Shown piece after piece: positions 51,315-62,063 of a stretch of DNA of 64,000 nucleotides. The DNA comes from Breviolum minutum Mf 1.05b.01 (taxonomy: Eukaryota; Sar; Dinophyceae; Suessiales; Symbiodiniaceae): assembly GCA_000507305.1 (NCBI GenBank), contig DF240852.1, positions 85,091 to 149,090 on the forward strand, in the 5' to 3' direction. The translations under genes were made by a program, and so were the position numbers. The notes below the pieces were generated by a model. That model made no database searches and was not told where the DNA came from. It saw nothing but the letters and a program-made list of their open reading frames with translations. Numbering within the stretch: the first letter of the stretch is position 1; each line of letters opens with the position of its first letter.

Positions 51315-51503
51315 CCATTTGTCCAGTCATGTAGCTTGAACTTCCCACTTTGCCAAGGTGCAACCATTCAATGGGAGACAAGTCAAGGGCTTGCTCCGAC
51401 CAATGGGCTTCCTGTAGTGTCAAAAGCAGTTGATTTTGAAAGGGAACATGGGGGAAAAAACGCTAGAATTACCCTTACACACGAAGGAATCAGTATAAGA
51501 TAG
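51315..51503 (+). CDS. C-terminal exon of plus-strand gene
   Basis: Excellent acceptor CCTTTAACCCCCTTTCCAG then 62 codons and TAG: PFVQSCSLNFPLCQGATIQW, ETSQGLAPTNGLPVVSKAVD, FEREHGGKNARITLTHEGIS IR. Strong bias, no Met. Family not recognised. Confidence 0.62.
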   Translation, partial: PFVQSCSLNFPLCQGATIQWETSQGLAPTNGLPVVSKAVDFEREHGGKNARITLTHEGISIR

Positions 51504-51962
51504 TATAAGTGATGTACATCTGAGGGATAAAAAAAAATCGTAGCACCCTTCATGGTGGATGAATAGAACTGCTTGAAGCCCCTAGGCCATATTCATCAAA
51601 TACCACCATCATCACATAGGAGCCCAAGACTTGACAAGACGAGACTGCCAAGAAATGGTATGTCCATCCCCTGACACCTTGGAACGAGCAATACTAAGAG
51701 CCAACTCCCCTTATCATTCGAGATAACTGTGATGATACCAACCTAATCCAACCAGAAATGCCACGCTAAATTGTCAAGTTTGGGTAATTTTTCATATTTT
51801 TCGTTTAGGGGAAAATATTGCTGTAAATCCTAGGAACCTTGGGGTACAGCATCTCCTTAGGAGTTTTCAAACCCCCGGCTCTGTTCATCCCGTACAAGCA
51901 GTTAGTGACGATCTGTTAGAATTAGCTCTAATTGTTTAGATTTACTAGTAGTAGGCTGGGCG
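51504..51962. other. No supported gene
   Basis: Nothing recognised. Confidence 0.4.
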
Positions 51963-51996
<34 letters not shown>

Positions 51997-52058
51997 TAGC
52001 AGCAGCAGTAGTAGTAGCAGCAAGAAGAAGTAGAAGAAGTACTAGTAGTAGAAGCAAG
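51963..52058 (+). repeat. CAG/TAG/AAG compound microsatellite
   Basis: GCA, GTA and GAA triplets in blocks; polyC/polyY in false minus frames. Confidence 0.93.
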
Positions 52059-52475
52059 TGGCAAGTGAAGGTTAAAGCTGGGATTCCCTAGCAAATGTAG
52101 TTGAATATCATGCCGATGCCCACTCAAACACCCCCTCCCTCAAGACCCAAAGCTTAAGCCCCCCTACCAATGAGTAGTTACTCAGCGAAGATTGAGTCGC
52201 CCACTTATACTTGGAGATGCCTGGAACCAGGGGCCAAATCTGGTCAACCAAACAAAAAAACGACGAATGGGAGCTCCATGTAGAGGTACATCTGACTGTT
52301 TCAGACTTTTACTCCGGTTGAGGTGACAAATACTTTTCAAACCAAAGATGAATTATACATATCTTCAATTTTGAACCAGAAAATAATGAACCAGAAAATG
52401 ATGAAACATTCTGAATGATGACTTTGGGATGGAGCCTCCACCCCACGTACCGTTAGTAAAGGTGTCTTTTTTCAG
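52059..52475. other. No supported gene
   Basis: Nothing recognised. Confidence 0.4.
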
Positions 52476-52570
52476 ATGCCCGTGCCAAAATTCAACGAAA
52501 GCCCTCCGCCATGGCGCCTCTGGAGGCTACCAAGAAGGCCACCTTAGAGGCCCAACGGAAGCCAAGCAGG
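52476..52570 (+). CDS. Candidate exon
   Basis: GGTGTCTTTTTTCAG acceptor, AGCAGG|GTGTTT donor, two bases and 31 codons: ARAKIQRKPSAMAPLEATKK then ATLEAQRKPSR. Lys/Ala/Arg-rich, two related KI/LEAQRKPS segments. Family unknown. Confidence 0.52.
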
Positions 52571-52714
52571 GTGTTTTTGTAAACCCTAGGAAACATATAT
52601 GTGTATATATTAGATAATTATATATCTATTCAACCAATGGTAATTATATCTATTATGTGTATTAAATAATATCATAGGAAACATATGTGTATTATATCAT
52701 TTGATATCTATTCA

Positions 52715-52850
52715 ACTAGTGGTTTTTGTTTGGTGCTTTGGGGCCTGCGAAAGTTTCGGATTTGATGAAGGGGGGAGGGGCCTCTAAGAATCCCAATCCC
52801 TGAAAATGAAGGGATGCGAAATCCAAAGCACCAACACAAACCACCAATTA
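52715..52850 (+). mobile_element. MITE-M copy
   Basis: CTAGTGGTTTTTGTTTGGTG-CTTTGG left; CCAAAGCACCAACACAAACC-ACCAATT right. Confidence 0.6.
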
Positions 52851-53028
52851 ACCCTCAGTTGATATATGATCTTCGGATAATATATGATGAAGTATTAACA
52901 ATTGACCAACCCAAATATTCAAGCCTTGTTTTTGGTGTCTGTTTCTTGTTTGTGCGCATATATATATATATATACATATACATTAAAATGTGTTATCTGT
53001 TGTCTTCCATCAATATTAAATTGCATAC

Positions 53029-53068
53029 CTCCCCTGAAGTCTAGATAGTCAACAGCGCATCCATCACC
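53029..53068 (-). CDS. Candidate small exon
   Basis: GTACTTCATTGCGACAG|G acceptor, GGGGAG|GTATGC donor: GDGCAVDYLDFRG plus one base. The frame stays open past the donor. Confidence 0.4.
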
Positions 53069-53458
53069 CTGTCGCAATGAAGTACGAAGTACTAAGTGGG
53101 GATTGACCATCCAAATAAATCCATTAGGGAAACGTCCTGGACTGGAAAGACATGTGTTTTCACAAGAGGCTAAGCGATACTAATGGATTAAAGTCAGTCA
53201 TATCCATATATCCAAACATGATTCAAACAAAAATCCAGCTGCAACAATCCACTAAGTGACTCCAAATATACATTGAAACCAACCATTTTCTGTTGGGCGG
53301 CGGGCCTTGGGTTGGTTCCAAATGTGAAGATGTGACGCTCGAAAGTGAGGGCATAATTAAAAAACTCACATTTAGTTTTGGGTAAACTATATAAATCCTC
53401 GAATCAGTCTACAAATCTAAAATACATCCTTCCTTGATCTATGTCACCAACCCTAAAG
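53069..53458. other. Possible coding, frame undecided
   Basis: Around 53260-53399 two plus frames look coding: GGGPWVGSKCEDVTLESEGI and DSKYTLKPTIFCWAAGLGLV. Confidence 0.3.
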
Positions 53459-53518
53459 GTACTTGAAGTTGTCGGAGAATGGCCCCCCAGAAAGGCCAGT
53501 CAAGAGAGGAGCTTTTAG
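53459..53518 (+). CDS. Candidate short C-terminal exon
   Basis: TCACCAACCCTAAAG acceptor, VLEVVGEWPPRKASQERSF and TAG. Confidence 0.36.
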   Translation, partial: VLEVVGEWPPRKASQERSF

Positions 53519-54083
53519 GAAAAATCCTTCAGTTTGATGAGTAGGGTCGGAACTTCAAGCCCAACTATGGAAACATTGTTGCATAACAATTCGTTTAGAA
53601 AGTCGCTGCCACAAAATTCCAGGCCGCCGCCTATCCACTTTTAAGTGGTGTGAAATAAAGTGGTCATCACCAAAAACACATTTGCACAATCCAAAAAAGA
53701 AAAAGCCTGTCACTTAAAAACAACAAACACGGCAACAGCAACAAGTGCTTGTCTCATATTAACCAACTAGGGATCTTGAATTTCGACTTCTACAAAAGGC
53801 TAGGGTTCCCCGACATACAAAAAGCCGTAGAGACTCACGCCTGACGCTTTGATGGGGTGATGAGTTGATGTCAATGGGGTGATGCAAATTCCAGCTGTAA
53901 TTAATACCTTACATAGGTGTGTTGGTTTCATAGCATCGGCTGAACCACGATTTTCCCATTCACCAAACAACAAAGCGATTTGGGCGTTTGAAAAAAATCA
54001 CACCGAATCATGTTGGAAGTGCTTTTTTATCAACCTCCAAACACCCGTTTGAAAAGTCAGGTCATCTTTGGAATTTTGTTGAG
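53519..54083. other. No supported gene
   Basis: Nothing recognised. Confidence 0.4.
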
Positions 54084-54198
54084 ATTTTTTCTGTGGAAAA
54101 ATTTCGACCTCAAAATTCTCCCCCACCTCGAAGTGCCAGAGTGGTGGGAGGCAGTAGGCACAAGCTGGGAGTCGCCAAAATACATTTACATGACCTGA
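54084..54198 (+). CDS. Candidate C-terminal exon
   Basis: GGAATTTTGTTGAG acceptor, FFLWKNFDLKILPHLEVPEW then WEAVGTSWESPKYIYMT and TGA. Another frame is also open. Confidence 0.36.
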
Positions 54199-54663
54199 GG
54201 ATGGTGGCATCCCCAACAGTGGACCTAACTTGGGGGAGGATGTTTTGATGTGCAATTGGGTAGTAAAAATGGCGCAGGTGGGTCGTTCAGGGAAATCAAT
54301 GCATATAAATATTTGTTACAAAATGTGACATGTAAACATATATACATATGTGTTTTTTATATATGTATAAAAATAATATGACATGTATCCTATGTCATAT
54401 CTATTGAGTGATTTTTTAAGTCAAGTATCATCTTCAATATATCCCTTAGGGATGCTGGCTTAGTGGTAACTGCAAGACCAAGGTCGGAATCCAATTTCGC
54501 CCCAACAAAAATGATGTTGATCCTGCTTGTCAGGGGGGATACACCACAAATATACACAAATAACCAACAAGGTAGAGAGAATGACCCCCATTTGGCCATA
54601 TTGTTGTAGGTTGTTGGAAGTTATGTTTCTTCTCTTTCCTACTAAAAGGACCATTCCCTGCAG

Positions 54664-54788
54664 AAGCTTCGCAGTCATGCGGTGTCGGAATGGGAAACCG
54701 AAGCCCGTCATCCACGACGCCACAAACAGCTCATGACTTGAGGCTCCATGCCAAGAGATGCACTTCACTGCCTCAACACGGGTTACAT
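54664..54788 (+). CDS. Candidate exon
   Basis: GGACCATTCCCTGCAG acceptor, TTACAT|GTGAGA donor, two bases and 41 codons: ASQSCGVGMGNRSPSSTTPQ, TAHDLRLHAKRCTSLPQHGL H. Minus frames here are also open. Confidence 0.43.
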
Positions 54789-55263
54789 GTGAGAGAAAAA
54801 TTCGAAACCAGCAACAAAAAGACCTATTCGTTTTCCACTACGCCCTGGAAAATTCACATGCAACCTAAACATGGAGGTGGATTGAAGATGACTTTCCGAC
54901 TTTCAATTGGGAATTTAGACCTTTGCAGAATAACATGGCACCCAATTCTGATGGAACCTCCGATCTTCACCGAAGATGCTGGGTGACTGAAGAGATGCAA
55001 CAAAAAACGAGTGTGAAACACATATCTCAACCGTTTCACTCCCCTCAACAGGAACCATCAACACGTAAAAAGGTTTTCTTTACCCCAAGTATATATCACA
55101 CTAAAATAACAACCTGAAATTTCATACACTGAACTGATGCAACAAAAAGCAATCCAGCCCAACCGACAACCAACAAACCTTCCACATCACTCCCCTGATT
55201 ACGAGAGATCTTTTGCTTGGAAAACTTTCATTTTTATGGCTAATCAGCCGAACCCACCCCTAA
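54789..55263. other. No supported gene
   Basis: Nothing recognised. Confidence 0.35.
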
Positions 55264-55366
55264 CGTACCCCCCCAGAAATAAGGGTTTAATAGGGCCTCG
55301 TAAAGGGAAACCAATGGTTTTCATAAGCCCTAATCGCAAGGCCGGCTATTTCTGGTGGGGGGTACG
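55264..55366 (+). mobile_element. Repeat K copy
   Basis: CGTACCCCCCCAGAAATA left and TATTTCTGGTGGGGGGTACG right. Confidence 0.65.
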
Positions 55367-55506
55367 TGGCCTGCGAGGGAATTGGTTGATCATATCCAAC
55401 ACCCTGAAGCTCCCGGACTGTCTCCATCCATGCGCTCATCTGACAACCCATCCAAAGGAAAACAAACCTCGGGGTCCAGTTTGAAACGAACCAAAAATAT
55501 ATAGGG

Positions 55507-55613
55507 TGTATATATATATATATGCATATATCTACATCTACATCTACATCTACATCTATATCTATATCTATATCTATCTGTCTTTCTATCCATCTATCTA
55601 TCTATCTATACCT

Positions 55614-55702
<89 letters not shown>

Positions 55703-55792
55703 ATCATCTATACCTTCTATCTATCTCATCTATACCTTCTATCTATCTATCTATCTATACCTTCTATCTATCTACCTATCTATCTATCTATA

Positions 55793-55859
<67 letters not shown>

Positions 55860-55945
55860 ACCTATCAATCTATCTATACCTATCAACCTATCTATACCTA
55901 TCAATCTACGTATCTATGTATCTGTCTATCTGTCTATCTGTCTAT
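55507..55945 (+). repeat. (TA), (TCTACA) and (TCTA)n compound microsatellite
   Basis: TA, then TCTACA hexamers, then long TCTA runs interrupted by TACCTTC and TACCTATCAA. Gives false YLSI frames of up to 183 codons. Confidence 0.95.
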
Positions 55946-56209
55946 CATCAAAATTTACATAGATCATCTTTGTGATATCAATAAATATAAATACATATAC
56001 ATATATATCATCAATAATATCTCAAAGAAAAACCATCCTCAGATCCTCATAAACTGAATTCAGTTTCATTTCAACCAGGTTGATTTTGCACCATTTTGGG
56101 ACTTGGATGATGGTTCCAACAGGTGACGTGACGTTGTAAACTCCGTCATTCGGTGACGTTGATCTGGGCTGTTGAACAGGTTACCCCCACAAAATTTATA
56201 ACATAGATA

Positions 56210-56320
56210 CCGCCCCTGAAACTATATAACAGCAAGTTTACACTTGAACACAAATGGTTGGAATACGATTGTTTCCTTTTGGGATGCCATGTGCGCGAAC
56301 TGTTGGTTTCAGGGAGGGTT
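56210..56320 (+). mobile_element. MITE-C copy
   Basis: TA|CCGCCCCTGAAACTATATAAC left (two blocks), GAACTGTTGGTTTCAGGGAGGG right. Confidence 0.62.
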
Positions 56321-56573
56321 AGCCAATATGGGTTTCCATAGTTCGAAGCCGGAGATGTCTTTTCCAAAGCCCATCATTTTCTAGGGTGTATCCGTAAGTA
56401 AGTCCTAGACCTTAAATAAAGGTACATCATTTGGAGACGATTCCTCAGTTCCAAAACCAGCCTCTTTTTCCCAACCCCCCTCGGGTCACAGGTTTGGGTC
56501 ACTAAACAAACCTTTCCAGTTTCAACATGTGAGTTTAACCACCTTTTCTGGTCGATTTTTTTTCAAAATCAAT
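56321..56573. other. No supported gene
   Basis: Nothing recognised. Confidence 0.4.
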
Positions 56574-56650
56574 ACTAGTTCACTTGGTGGTTTTTTCAAC
56601 CCATGTGAAAAATATTACTTAACCTTGAATCATCTCCCCTAGGTAAGAAT
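56574..56650 (+). mobile_element. MITE-A, truncated
   Basis: CTTGGTGGTTTTTTCAACCC and GAAAAATATTACTTAACC; right end missing. Confidence 0.45.
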
Positions 56651-56922
56651 TTTAGAAGAATAGTTTTTCTACCTAAACACGTCAAAGGATTGCTCGGACA
56701 GTCAGCCTATGCTTCGTGTCACAGGCCCCCATTGAGATCCGGAAACCCTATGACCATCATCACCCAGGCAGCTAGTTGATCCTGATCACTTTGCCAAGCG
56801 GATTTTCTGAGAATCTTTTTGTTTGTTTGCCACTAAGTGACCTCAACTCCAAAGATAGTTTTTCACAAAACATAGCATTGAAGAAGTAAGTGTTTTTTCT
56901 TAAGGAATGAAATGTTTCATGG

Positions 56923-57085
56923 TTCCATCTATTGATAGTTTTGTTGGAAGAAGTTTAGGTGTGATGAATATTCAAGACGACTTTTGAATCTATATCACCT
57001 GGAAAGGATCGATGGCTAGCCTCGCCACTCCCATTAGTTTTGGTTTATCATAGCCCTGGAACACTAGTCGCCACCCAACTTGGGT
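56923..57085 (+). repeat. Duplicated segment, copy 1
   Basis: 163 bp, from TTCCATCTATTGATAGTTTT to CGCCACCCAACTTGGG, closely matching 58089-58249. Confidence 0.85.
56999..57080 (-). CDS. Candidate exon within duplicated segment
   Basis: Minus strand: CCCAAG acceptor, then VGWRLVFQGYDKPKLMGVAR LAIDPFQ and CAG|GTGATA donor. The second copy keeps the donor (CAG|GTAGAG) but is one base shorter in the middle, which breaks the frame. Confidence 0.42.
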
Positions 57086-57520
57086 TTTCCCATAGAAAAC
57101 ATATATAAATATATAATTATTACAATTAATATATCTCACCAACAATGATGATGAAAACCATCCACTTGAAAAAAACACCTTTTTTAAGGTGGACGTTTAA
57201 ATCCATCCCACAAAAATGGGTGACATGAAAATTGCAACATCAATCCAGGTTTCTTATGCCCCCATTTTTGCGCCCCCCCCCCCACCCCCCACCCCAAAAA
57301 AAACAAACATCTGAAGGTCACCCTCAAAATATGAACGGCAAAATTCCACCCAAAGTCAATGTCATGGAGGTCGGTGGGGTGGCTTTTTAGATTTTCCGGA
57401 TTTCTAAATTGGGGTCAAATTGGCTTCAAACCCAACCAACAAACCATGGAACCTGAAAATCGACCCCTTCAAACTGACAATCATCTTCCAGACCTCCATT
57501 TTTTGGGGTGAAAAAGTGGT
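57086..57520. other. No supported gene
   Basis: C-rich run at 57271-57294. Confidence 0.4.
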
Positions 57521-57624
57521 TATAACTCCAGGAAATGAACATATCCCACCTGGGGAAGTTCGGAAAATCATCGACTCAAATATGCCAATTTTGGGGGGAT
57601 ATGTTAGTTCCCTGGAGGAGTTAG
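57521..57624 (+). mobile_element. MITE-D copy
   Basis: TA|ACTCCAGGAAATGAACATATCCC (split) to TATGTTAGTTCCCTGGAGGAG|TTA. Confidence 0.68.
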
Positions 57625-57635
57625 TCTTTGAGGAG

Positions 57636-57777
57636 TTAGTCTTCAACCTCACAACCTCCGACCTCATCCCACCATCATCCCACCCTTCAACCTGAGCCGA
57701 AGCCCCTTCGCTGGTGCCACACAGATCCGTCCTGCCCATCCAAGCTCTCAATGGGTGAAGTGAACAGCATAGGTAAT
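57636..57777 (-). CDS. Candidate exon running toward a MITE
   Basis: GGCTTAACCTGCAG acceptor, two bases, YLCCSLHPLRAWMGRTDLCG, TSEGASAQVEGWDDGGMRSE, VVRLKTN. About 80% purine-first codons in the middle. The open frame continues into MITE-D (57521-57624); the true donor is unclear. Confidence 0.43.
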
Positions 57778-58088
57778 CTGCAGGTTAAGCCATCCTTGAA
57801 AAGGAAAGATATATATATATCAAAAATACAATAAAAATATATGTACATATACAATCTTCCAACCATCCTATGAACTTCAGGTGCTATGAATTTGACTTTC
57901 CCCTGATTTCAACCCATCAGTAGCGACGTGCAACCAACCCACACCTCTGCGCATCGTTGCGAGAGCACCTGAGAAGGTTTGGAGCAAAAAAAAACGTGGC
58001 GCTACCTGGGAACACCTGAAAAAACTCATATGGAAACACAACATACTATTGAAGACGTGAATTTTATTTGGGGGGGAATGACAGAAAC
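57778..58088. other. No supported gene
   Basis: TA-rich at 57811-57850. Confidence 0.35.
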
Positions 58089-58249
58089 TTCCATCTGTTT
58101 GATAGTTCTGTTGCAAGAAGTTTTAGGTGTGATAAAAGTTTCAAGGCAACTTTTGAATCTCTACCTGGAAAGGATCGATGGCTAACCTCGCCACTCCCAT
58201 TAGTCTTGGTTTATCATGGTCCCGAGAGCTAGTCGCCATCCAACTTGGG
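58089..58249 (+). repeat. Duplicated segment, copy 2
   Basis: 161 bp, see 56923-57085. Confidence 0.85.
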
Positions 58250-58351
58250 AGTGGTGCCTAGTCATCTACTTTCAAGATGGCGTATGTTGTTTCACCATCA
58301 TCTTTCGATTAAAATCAAATGTTTGCAAAAGACATAACCCATGTCAAACAG

Positions 58352-58570
58352 AAAACTAATTTGGAATCTAAATATGCATGGAATAGGAATTTTGATATCC
58401 AAAACTGCTCCGTACACATCTCTCTGCCAAGCACCAGCTTCTTGATGCCAAGGTACCAAAACAGGTATGCAGAGGTGGCGAACGATGCCGTCTGGCCATA
58501 TGTCCATGTCAGCCCCCCCGACGATGAATGGATGACATCCACAGTTTTGAAACATGACTTGATGGTCTAA
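58352..58570 (+). CDS. C-terminal exon of plus-strand gene
   Basis: CATGTCAAACAG acceptor then 72 codons and TAA: KTNLESKYAWNRNFDIQNCS, VHISLPSTSFLMPRYQNRYA, EVANDAVWPYVHVSPPDDEW, MTSTVLKHDLMV. Strong RNY pattern. CAG|GTATGC inside is an alternative acceptor. Looks like a soluble domain; family not recognised. Confidence 0.55.
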   Translation, partial: KTNLESKYAWNRNFDIQNCSVHISLPSTSFLMPRYQNRYAEVANDAVWPYVHVSPPDDEWMTSTVLKHDLMV

Positions 58571-58831
58571 ACCTTGGGAGGCACAAGTTTCTCAGCTATA
58601 TTCTTTTTTGGCATATGCTTGACTATCTTCTCACAAGACATGGTCATATTTGAACACAAAAACATCATATCAGTAAGGAAAGGAAACTGTTTCATCTTGG
58701 ATGTGATATGCTACTTTCCACGGACAAATCGCCAAACCATGATTGCTAAGGGCTTCAGAACTTTACCTTTACAAAATACACCACTGCCGAAAGTGGGGAG
58801 GTATGTCGCATGGATATGATATATCTACCGT
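58571..58831. other. No firm gene
   Basis: Open plus frames without splice support. Confidence 0.3.
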
Positions 58832-58943
58832 TACCCTCCCTAAAACTAACAGTTCGCACCTAAAAATCATGGTTTCCAATAGGAATCTCCAAACTTCCAG
58901 AGGTCTATTTTCAGGTGCGAACAGCTACTTTCAGGGAGTGTAC
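58832..58943 (+). mobile_element. MITE-C copy
   Basis: TA|CCCTCCCTAAAACTAACAG left, GAACAGCTACTTTCAGGGAGTG|TA right (two blocks). Confidence 0.7.
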
Positions 58944-59125
58944 CTTTATCTGTTTATGATCCTGTTGATGGTGATCCAATACCCAACGAATCACTAAAAA
59001 TGATACAAACCGCCAACCTCAAGGGGAAGCGGTTTTGGCACGATCTCAGCCATCAGGAAATCCTCATAGAAGTGGCGTCCTGGGCCTATTAGAATCCCTG
59101 ATTGCACAAGAATCTTTACATGGAT

Positions 59126-59230
59126 ACACCCCTGAAAACTAACATGACTGGCTGGAAAATCCACCATTTGAAGATGTATTTCCTACTGAACATGGTGATT
59201 TTCCAATGTCATGTTAGTTTTCAGGAGGTA
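59126..59230 (+). mobile_element. MITE-F copy, intact
   Basis: TA|CACCCCTGAAAACTAACATG left, CATGTTAGTTTTCAGGAGG|TA right; long inverted arms include GGCTGGAAAATCCACC / GGTGATTTTCC. Confidence 0.72.
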
Positions 59231-59338
59231 ATAATTATTGCCCAGAATAGGCTCAACCAACAGAAAAGGCTAACGACTAAGCAACTGGTTGAAAATGGTC
59301 TTTGATTATATCCCTGATTGCCCTGTCCTTGCCTTATG

Positions 59339-59453
59339 CTACTTAAAACAATCTCTGAAAGCATGGAAAAACACGCCCTGCCCAGAACTCCCGCCATGAA
59401 CCCACGAAGCATCAATCATGGCAGGGCGGGCAATGACAATGAGGACGCCAGCC
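59339..59453 (-). CDS. Candidate C-terminal exon
   Basis: CTTCTTGTCAAG|G acceptor, AGVLIVIARPAMIDASWVHG, GSSGQGVFFHAFRDCFK and TAG. Half of the first 30 codons are RNY. Hydrophobic start. Family unknown. Confidence 0.48.
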
Positions 59454-60098
59454 CTTGACAAGAAGGATTAGCAGAGCGACTTGGATAAGCATCTCAAATC
59501 CAGTTAGTAAGTCTTAAGTGGTTACTGGTCATGGATGGACACTTGCTTTCCGTGAGGGATAAGTCATGGATACTGCCAGTTGCAAATGGGACATGCAACT
59601 CTTGCAAGTGATCCTTTAGCAACCTTTACATGTGTGTGTGTGTGGTTTTTTTTTCAAGTTAGCTTCCAAAACTGCTTCAAAAACAATTGGCATATCTTTC
59701 ACGAAAATTTGAGTTTCAAATATCCAAACAAAACTCTAGGTTTGTTGTAAGGTGTTCATTTCAAATATCCCAATTGTCATCTCCACCCTAAAACTTCAAT
59801 GCCAATTCACCAAACGCCCAACGTGGCCATTCAACCAGGACATCACGGATGCATCTACTCAGATGGATTTTAGACATCAGTACATAGAATGAGATATGTA
59901 ATGATATGTTTCTATGTAATCAAATAAACAGATTCATATATACAATCGTGCATACATGTGCTATACATGTAAAAAAAATACGTAAAGATGTACCGACCCC
60001 ATGCATATTCATCGTGCTTAGCTGTCTCTTAGCGTGTGGGCAAATGAAATGTGCAGCACGTGTAACCTCAGATTCTTCAGCAGTAAACATCATCTATG
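59454..60098. other. No firm gene
   Basis: A plus frame after CTGTCTCTTAG (60035) reads VWANEMCSTCNLRFFSSKHH up to the H element; too short to call. Confidence 0.3.
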
Positions 60099-60200
60099 TG
60101 GGTGTTTCCAAAAATAGGGGTACCCCAAATGGATGGTTTATAATGGAAAACCCTATTAAAATGGATGATTTGGGGGTACCACTATTTTCGGAAACATCCA
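60099..60200 (+). mobile_element. MITE-H copy
   Basis: TGGGTGTTTCCAAAAATAGG left, CCACTATTTTCGGAAACATC-CA right. TCTATG is present immediately outside both ends. Confidence 0.72.
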
Positions 60201-60748
60201 TCTATGTAATCTTGAAGCCTAATAGTTCAAGTATCATTTGTCTACCGTCTGCACACTGACATAAATTGTAGCTTTGTTTCACAGTCTCATAGTGTGTTCT
60301 TGGTTCTTTTAACTAAATCATTGTGACATGATATCTTAGCACTTTTCATTGCACATGTTTCAAGTCTAAACATATATAAAGACGTGAAATCCACCCAAAG
60401 TCTCACAAAAACCGCACCTTTTCTTTCACGCATTCACTGGACTCGTTTAAGGACTTGTTTTCCGGCTTTGGAAAAACAAGACGTTTTTTACAACGTAGCC
60501 GACATGTTGACTACACACGTAGGGAATGGTCACATTTTTGGAATCGTTTTTCTGCAAGTTGGTGCTCAAATCACAGTCTATTTCCAACCATAAACTCCCT
60601 ACTCTTCGGAAAAAAAACAACGACCATTCCCATGAGTGAAAAAACTAGGAGTCTGGTTGTATTTACTTGATTTTACTTGGAGGTTCATTTAGCTTTAGCT
60701 TATATATAGGATTCATATTCATCACTTTTTTGCTTGACTTCTTTCCAG
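60201..60748. other. No supported gene
   Basis: Nothing recognised. Confidence 0.4.
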
Positions 60749-60976
60749 GTCTTGAATACTTTCTGCCGTGGATTTTCTACGGAAAAAATCGGATCGCGGT
60801 CCGCTCCAAAAATCTCAAACCTCCCCGTCCTGGCTTGGATCTTGGAGAAATTTTTAGCCGGATTCCTTAGGGTCTCTCGCCGGCTGCTTGAAGGGGTAGG
60901 TGATACACCACGGATAGACTTGAACATGGCTCAGGTTGAAAATCAGGAATTCCTGGAACTTTTTGGGAGAGTCCAG
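60749..60976 (+). CDS. Exon of linked plus-strand gene
   Basis: Strong acceptor TTTTTTGCTTGACTTCTTTCCAG (split), donor GTCCAG|GTTTTT, exactly 76 codons, phase 0: VLNTFCRGFSTEKIGSRSAP, KISNLPVLAWILEKFLAGFL, RVSRRLLEGVGDTPRIDLNM, AQVENQEFLELFGRVQ. A minus frame (FEIFGADRDPIFSVENPRQK) is also very coding-like, so strand is not certain. Family unknown. Confidence 0.48.
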
Positions 60977-61061
60977 GTTTTTTTTTGGAAAAACTTGTTT
61001 CCATCCATTTTCAGGTGAACCTGAAGCTAAACTTTAGGGGACTGTAGTTGCACTTTTTGAG

Positions 61062-61310
61062 GGCATCCTGGAGATGAACGTCTGGCGTGATGAGAGTCAC
61101 CGCCCACGTAATGGTCCTATTCTGAAGGCAGAAGAAATCATTGGGAGTACTATGAGTGCAGAATCAGCAACGTGTTTTTCTCTGGAGTCTTTCCCAAAGT
61201 TAAAAAGCAATAATACCCCGAAACTCCCCCTAGAAATAGATCCCTTTGACATGACGTGGCCTGCCTTTCAGAGACTTCCCATGATGTTTGACCCCGTAAT
61301 GTCAGTTTGA
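61062..61310 (+). CDS. C-terminal exon of linked plus-strand gene
   Basis: GTTGCACTTTTTGAG|G acceptor, phase 0 as the 60976 donor requires (85-bp intron). 82 codons and TGA: GILEMNVWRDESHRPRNGPI, LKAEEIIGSTMSAESATCFS, LESFPKLKSNNTPKLPLEID, PFDMTWPAFQRLPMMFDPVM SV. Strong bias in the first 40 codons. Family unknown. Confidence 0.55.
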   Translation, partial: GILEMNVWRDESHRPRNGPILKAEEIIGSTMSAESATCFSLESFPKLKSNNTPKLPLEIDPFDMTWPAFQRLPMMFDPVMSV

Positions 61311-61348
61311 TCTACAGTATGCAATTCACATTTCGGTTATTTTACAGA

Positions 61349-61406
61349 GATGGGATAAAGTACCAACCTCAACTGGTTAGCCGGATTTCTTCCATCAACA
61401 GTACTC
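61349..61406 (+). mobile_element. MITE-B, right half
   Basis: GGGATAAAGTACCAACCTCA-ACTGGTTAGCCGGATTTCTT-CCATCAACAG|TA. Confidence 0.55.
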
Positions 61407-62063
61407 ATTGGTCCTTCAACCCAAACTCTCACATGAACTGCTGAATATGTATGAACCATCTTTGTAAGCAAGCCGGTCTCTGAATTTGGTTTAAGGAAAG
61501 AAGGGCAAGGACGAAAAAAAGCTTACAATATGTGTCTCGCTTAAAGTTAAATTATTAATAATAATTAAAATTTAAATTAAATAAAATTATCCCTTTTAGC
61601 GTGACAGGGTTCATGTACAACCCCATCCTGGTAAAATTCATGATTTGCCATGGTGAAAAAGATCCTCCCATCCTTGTGCAAACCACGAGGCATGAAACGT
61701 CCACGCCGTTTCCTCTTCCTGAAGCCGCGGAAAAAGCGGGGTTATAACAGCCTATTTACAAGAATCTTGACTCCCTACAACTAACACTTTGTCGGGTATC
61801 CTCTCAACATAGCAACGGGAAGTTCGCTCTCCAATTTATGCAAGGTCGAATCTGCCGCTATGAGTTTATTGTCATCTCTTTGCATTGGGCCCTTCCGAAT
61901 CTCCATTGGCTTTTGGCTTTAGGCTTCATGCTCGTTGTGAATTGAAATGCAGTTGTGGTTTCCACACAAATTTTACTAAACCAAGCAACAGAAACCCATC
62001 AAAAACCTGGAAAAACAACAACATGGCAACTTCCTCCCCGTTTCAAAGTCTGGAAATAATTCT
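61407..62063. other. No firm gene
   Basis: TTAATAATAATTAAAATTTAAATTAAAT-type AT stretch at 61553-61590; nothing else. Confidence 0.35.

Noticed and set aside
55506..56057. 183- and 146-codon YLSI frames
   Set aside because: Produced by TCTA/TA microsatellite.
60036..60118. FYVE-like zinc finger (CSTCNLRFFSSKHHLCGC)
   Set aside because: The final LCGC is contributed by the MITE-H end and the required HHC spacing is wrong.
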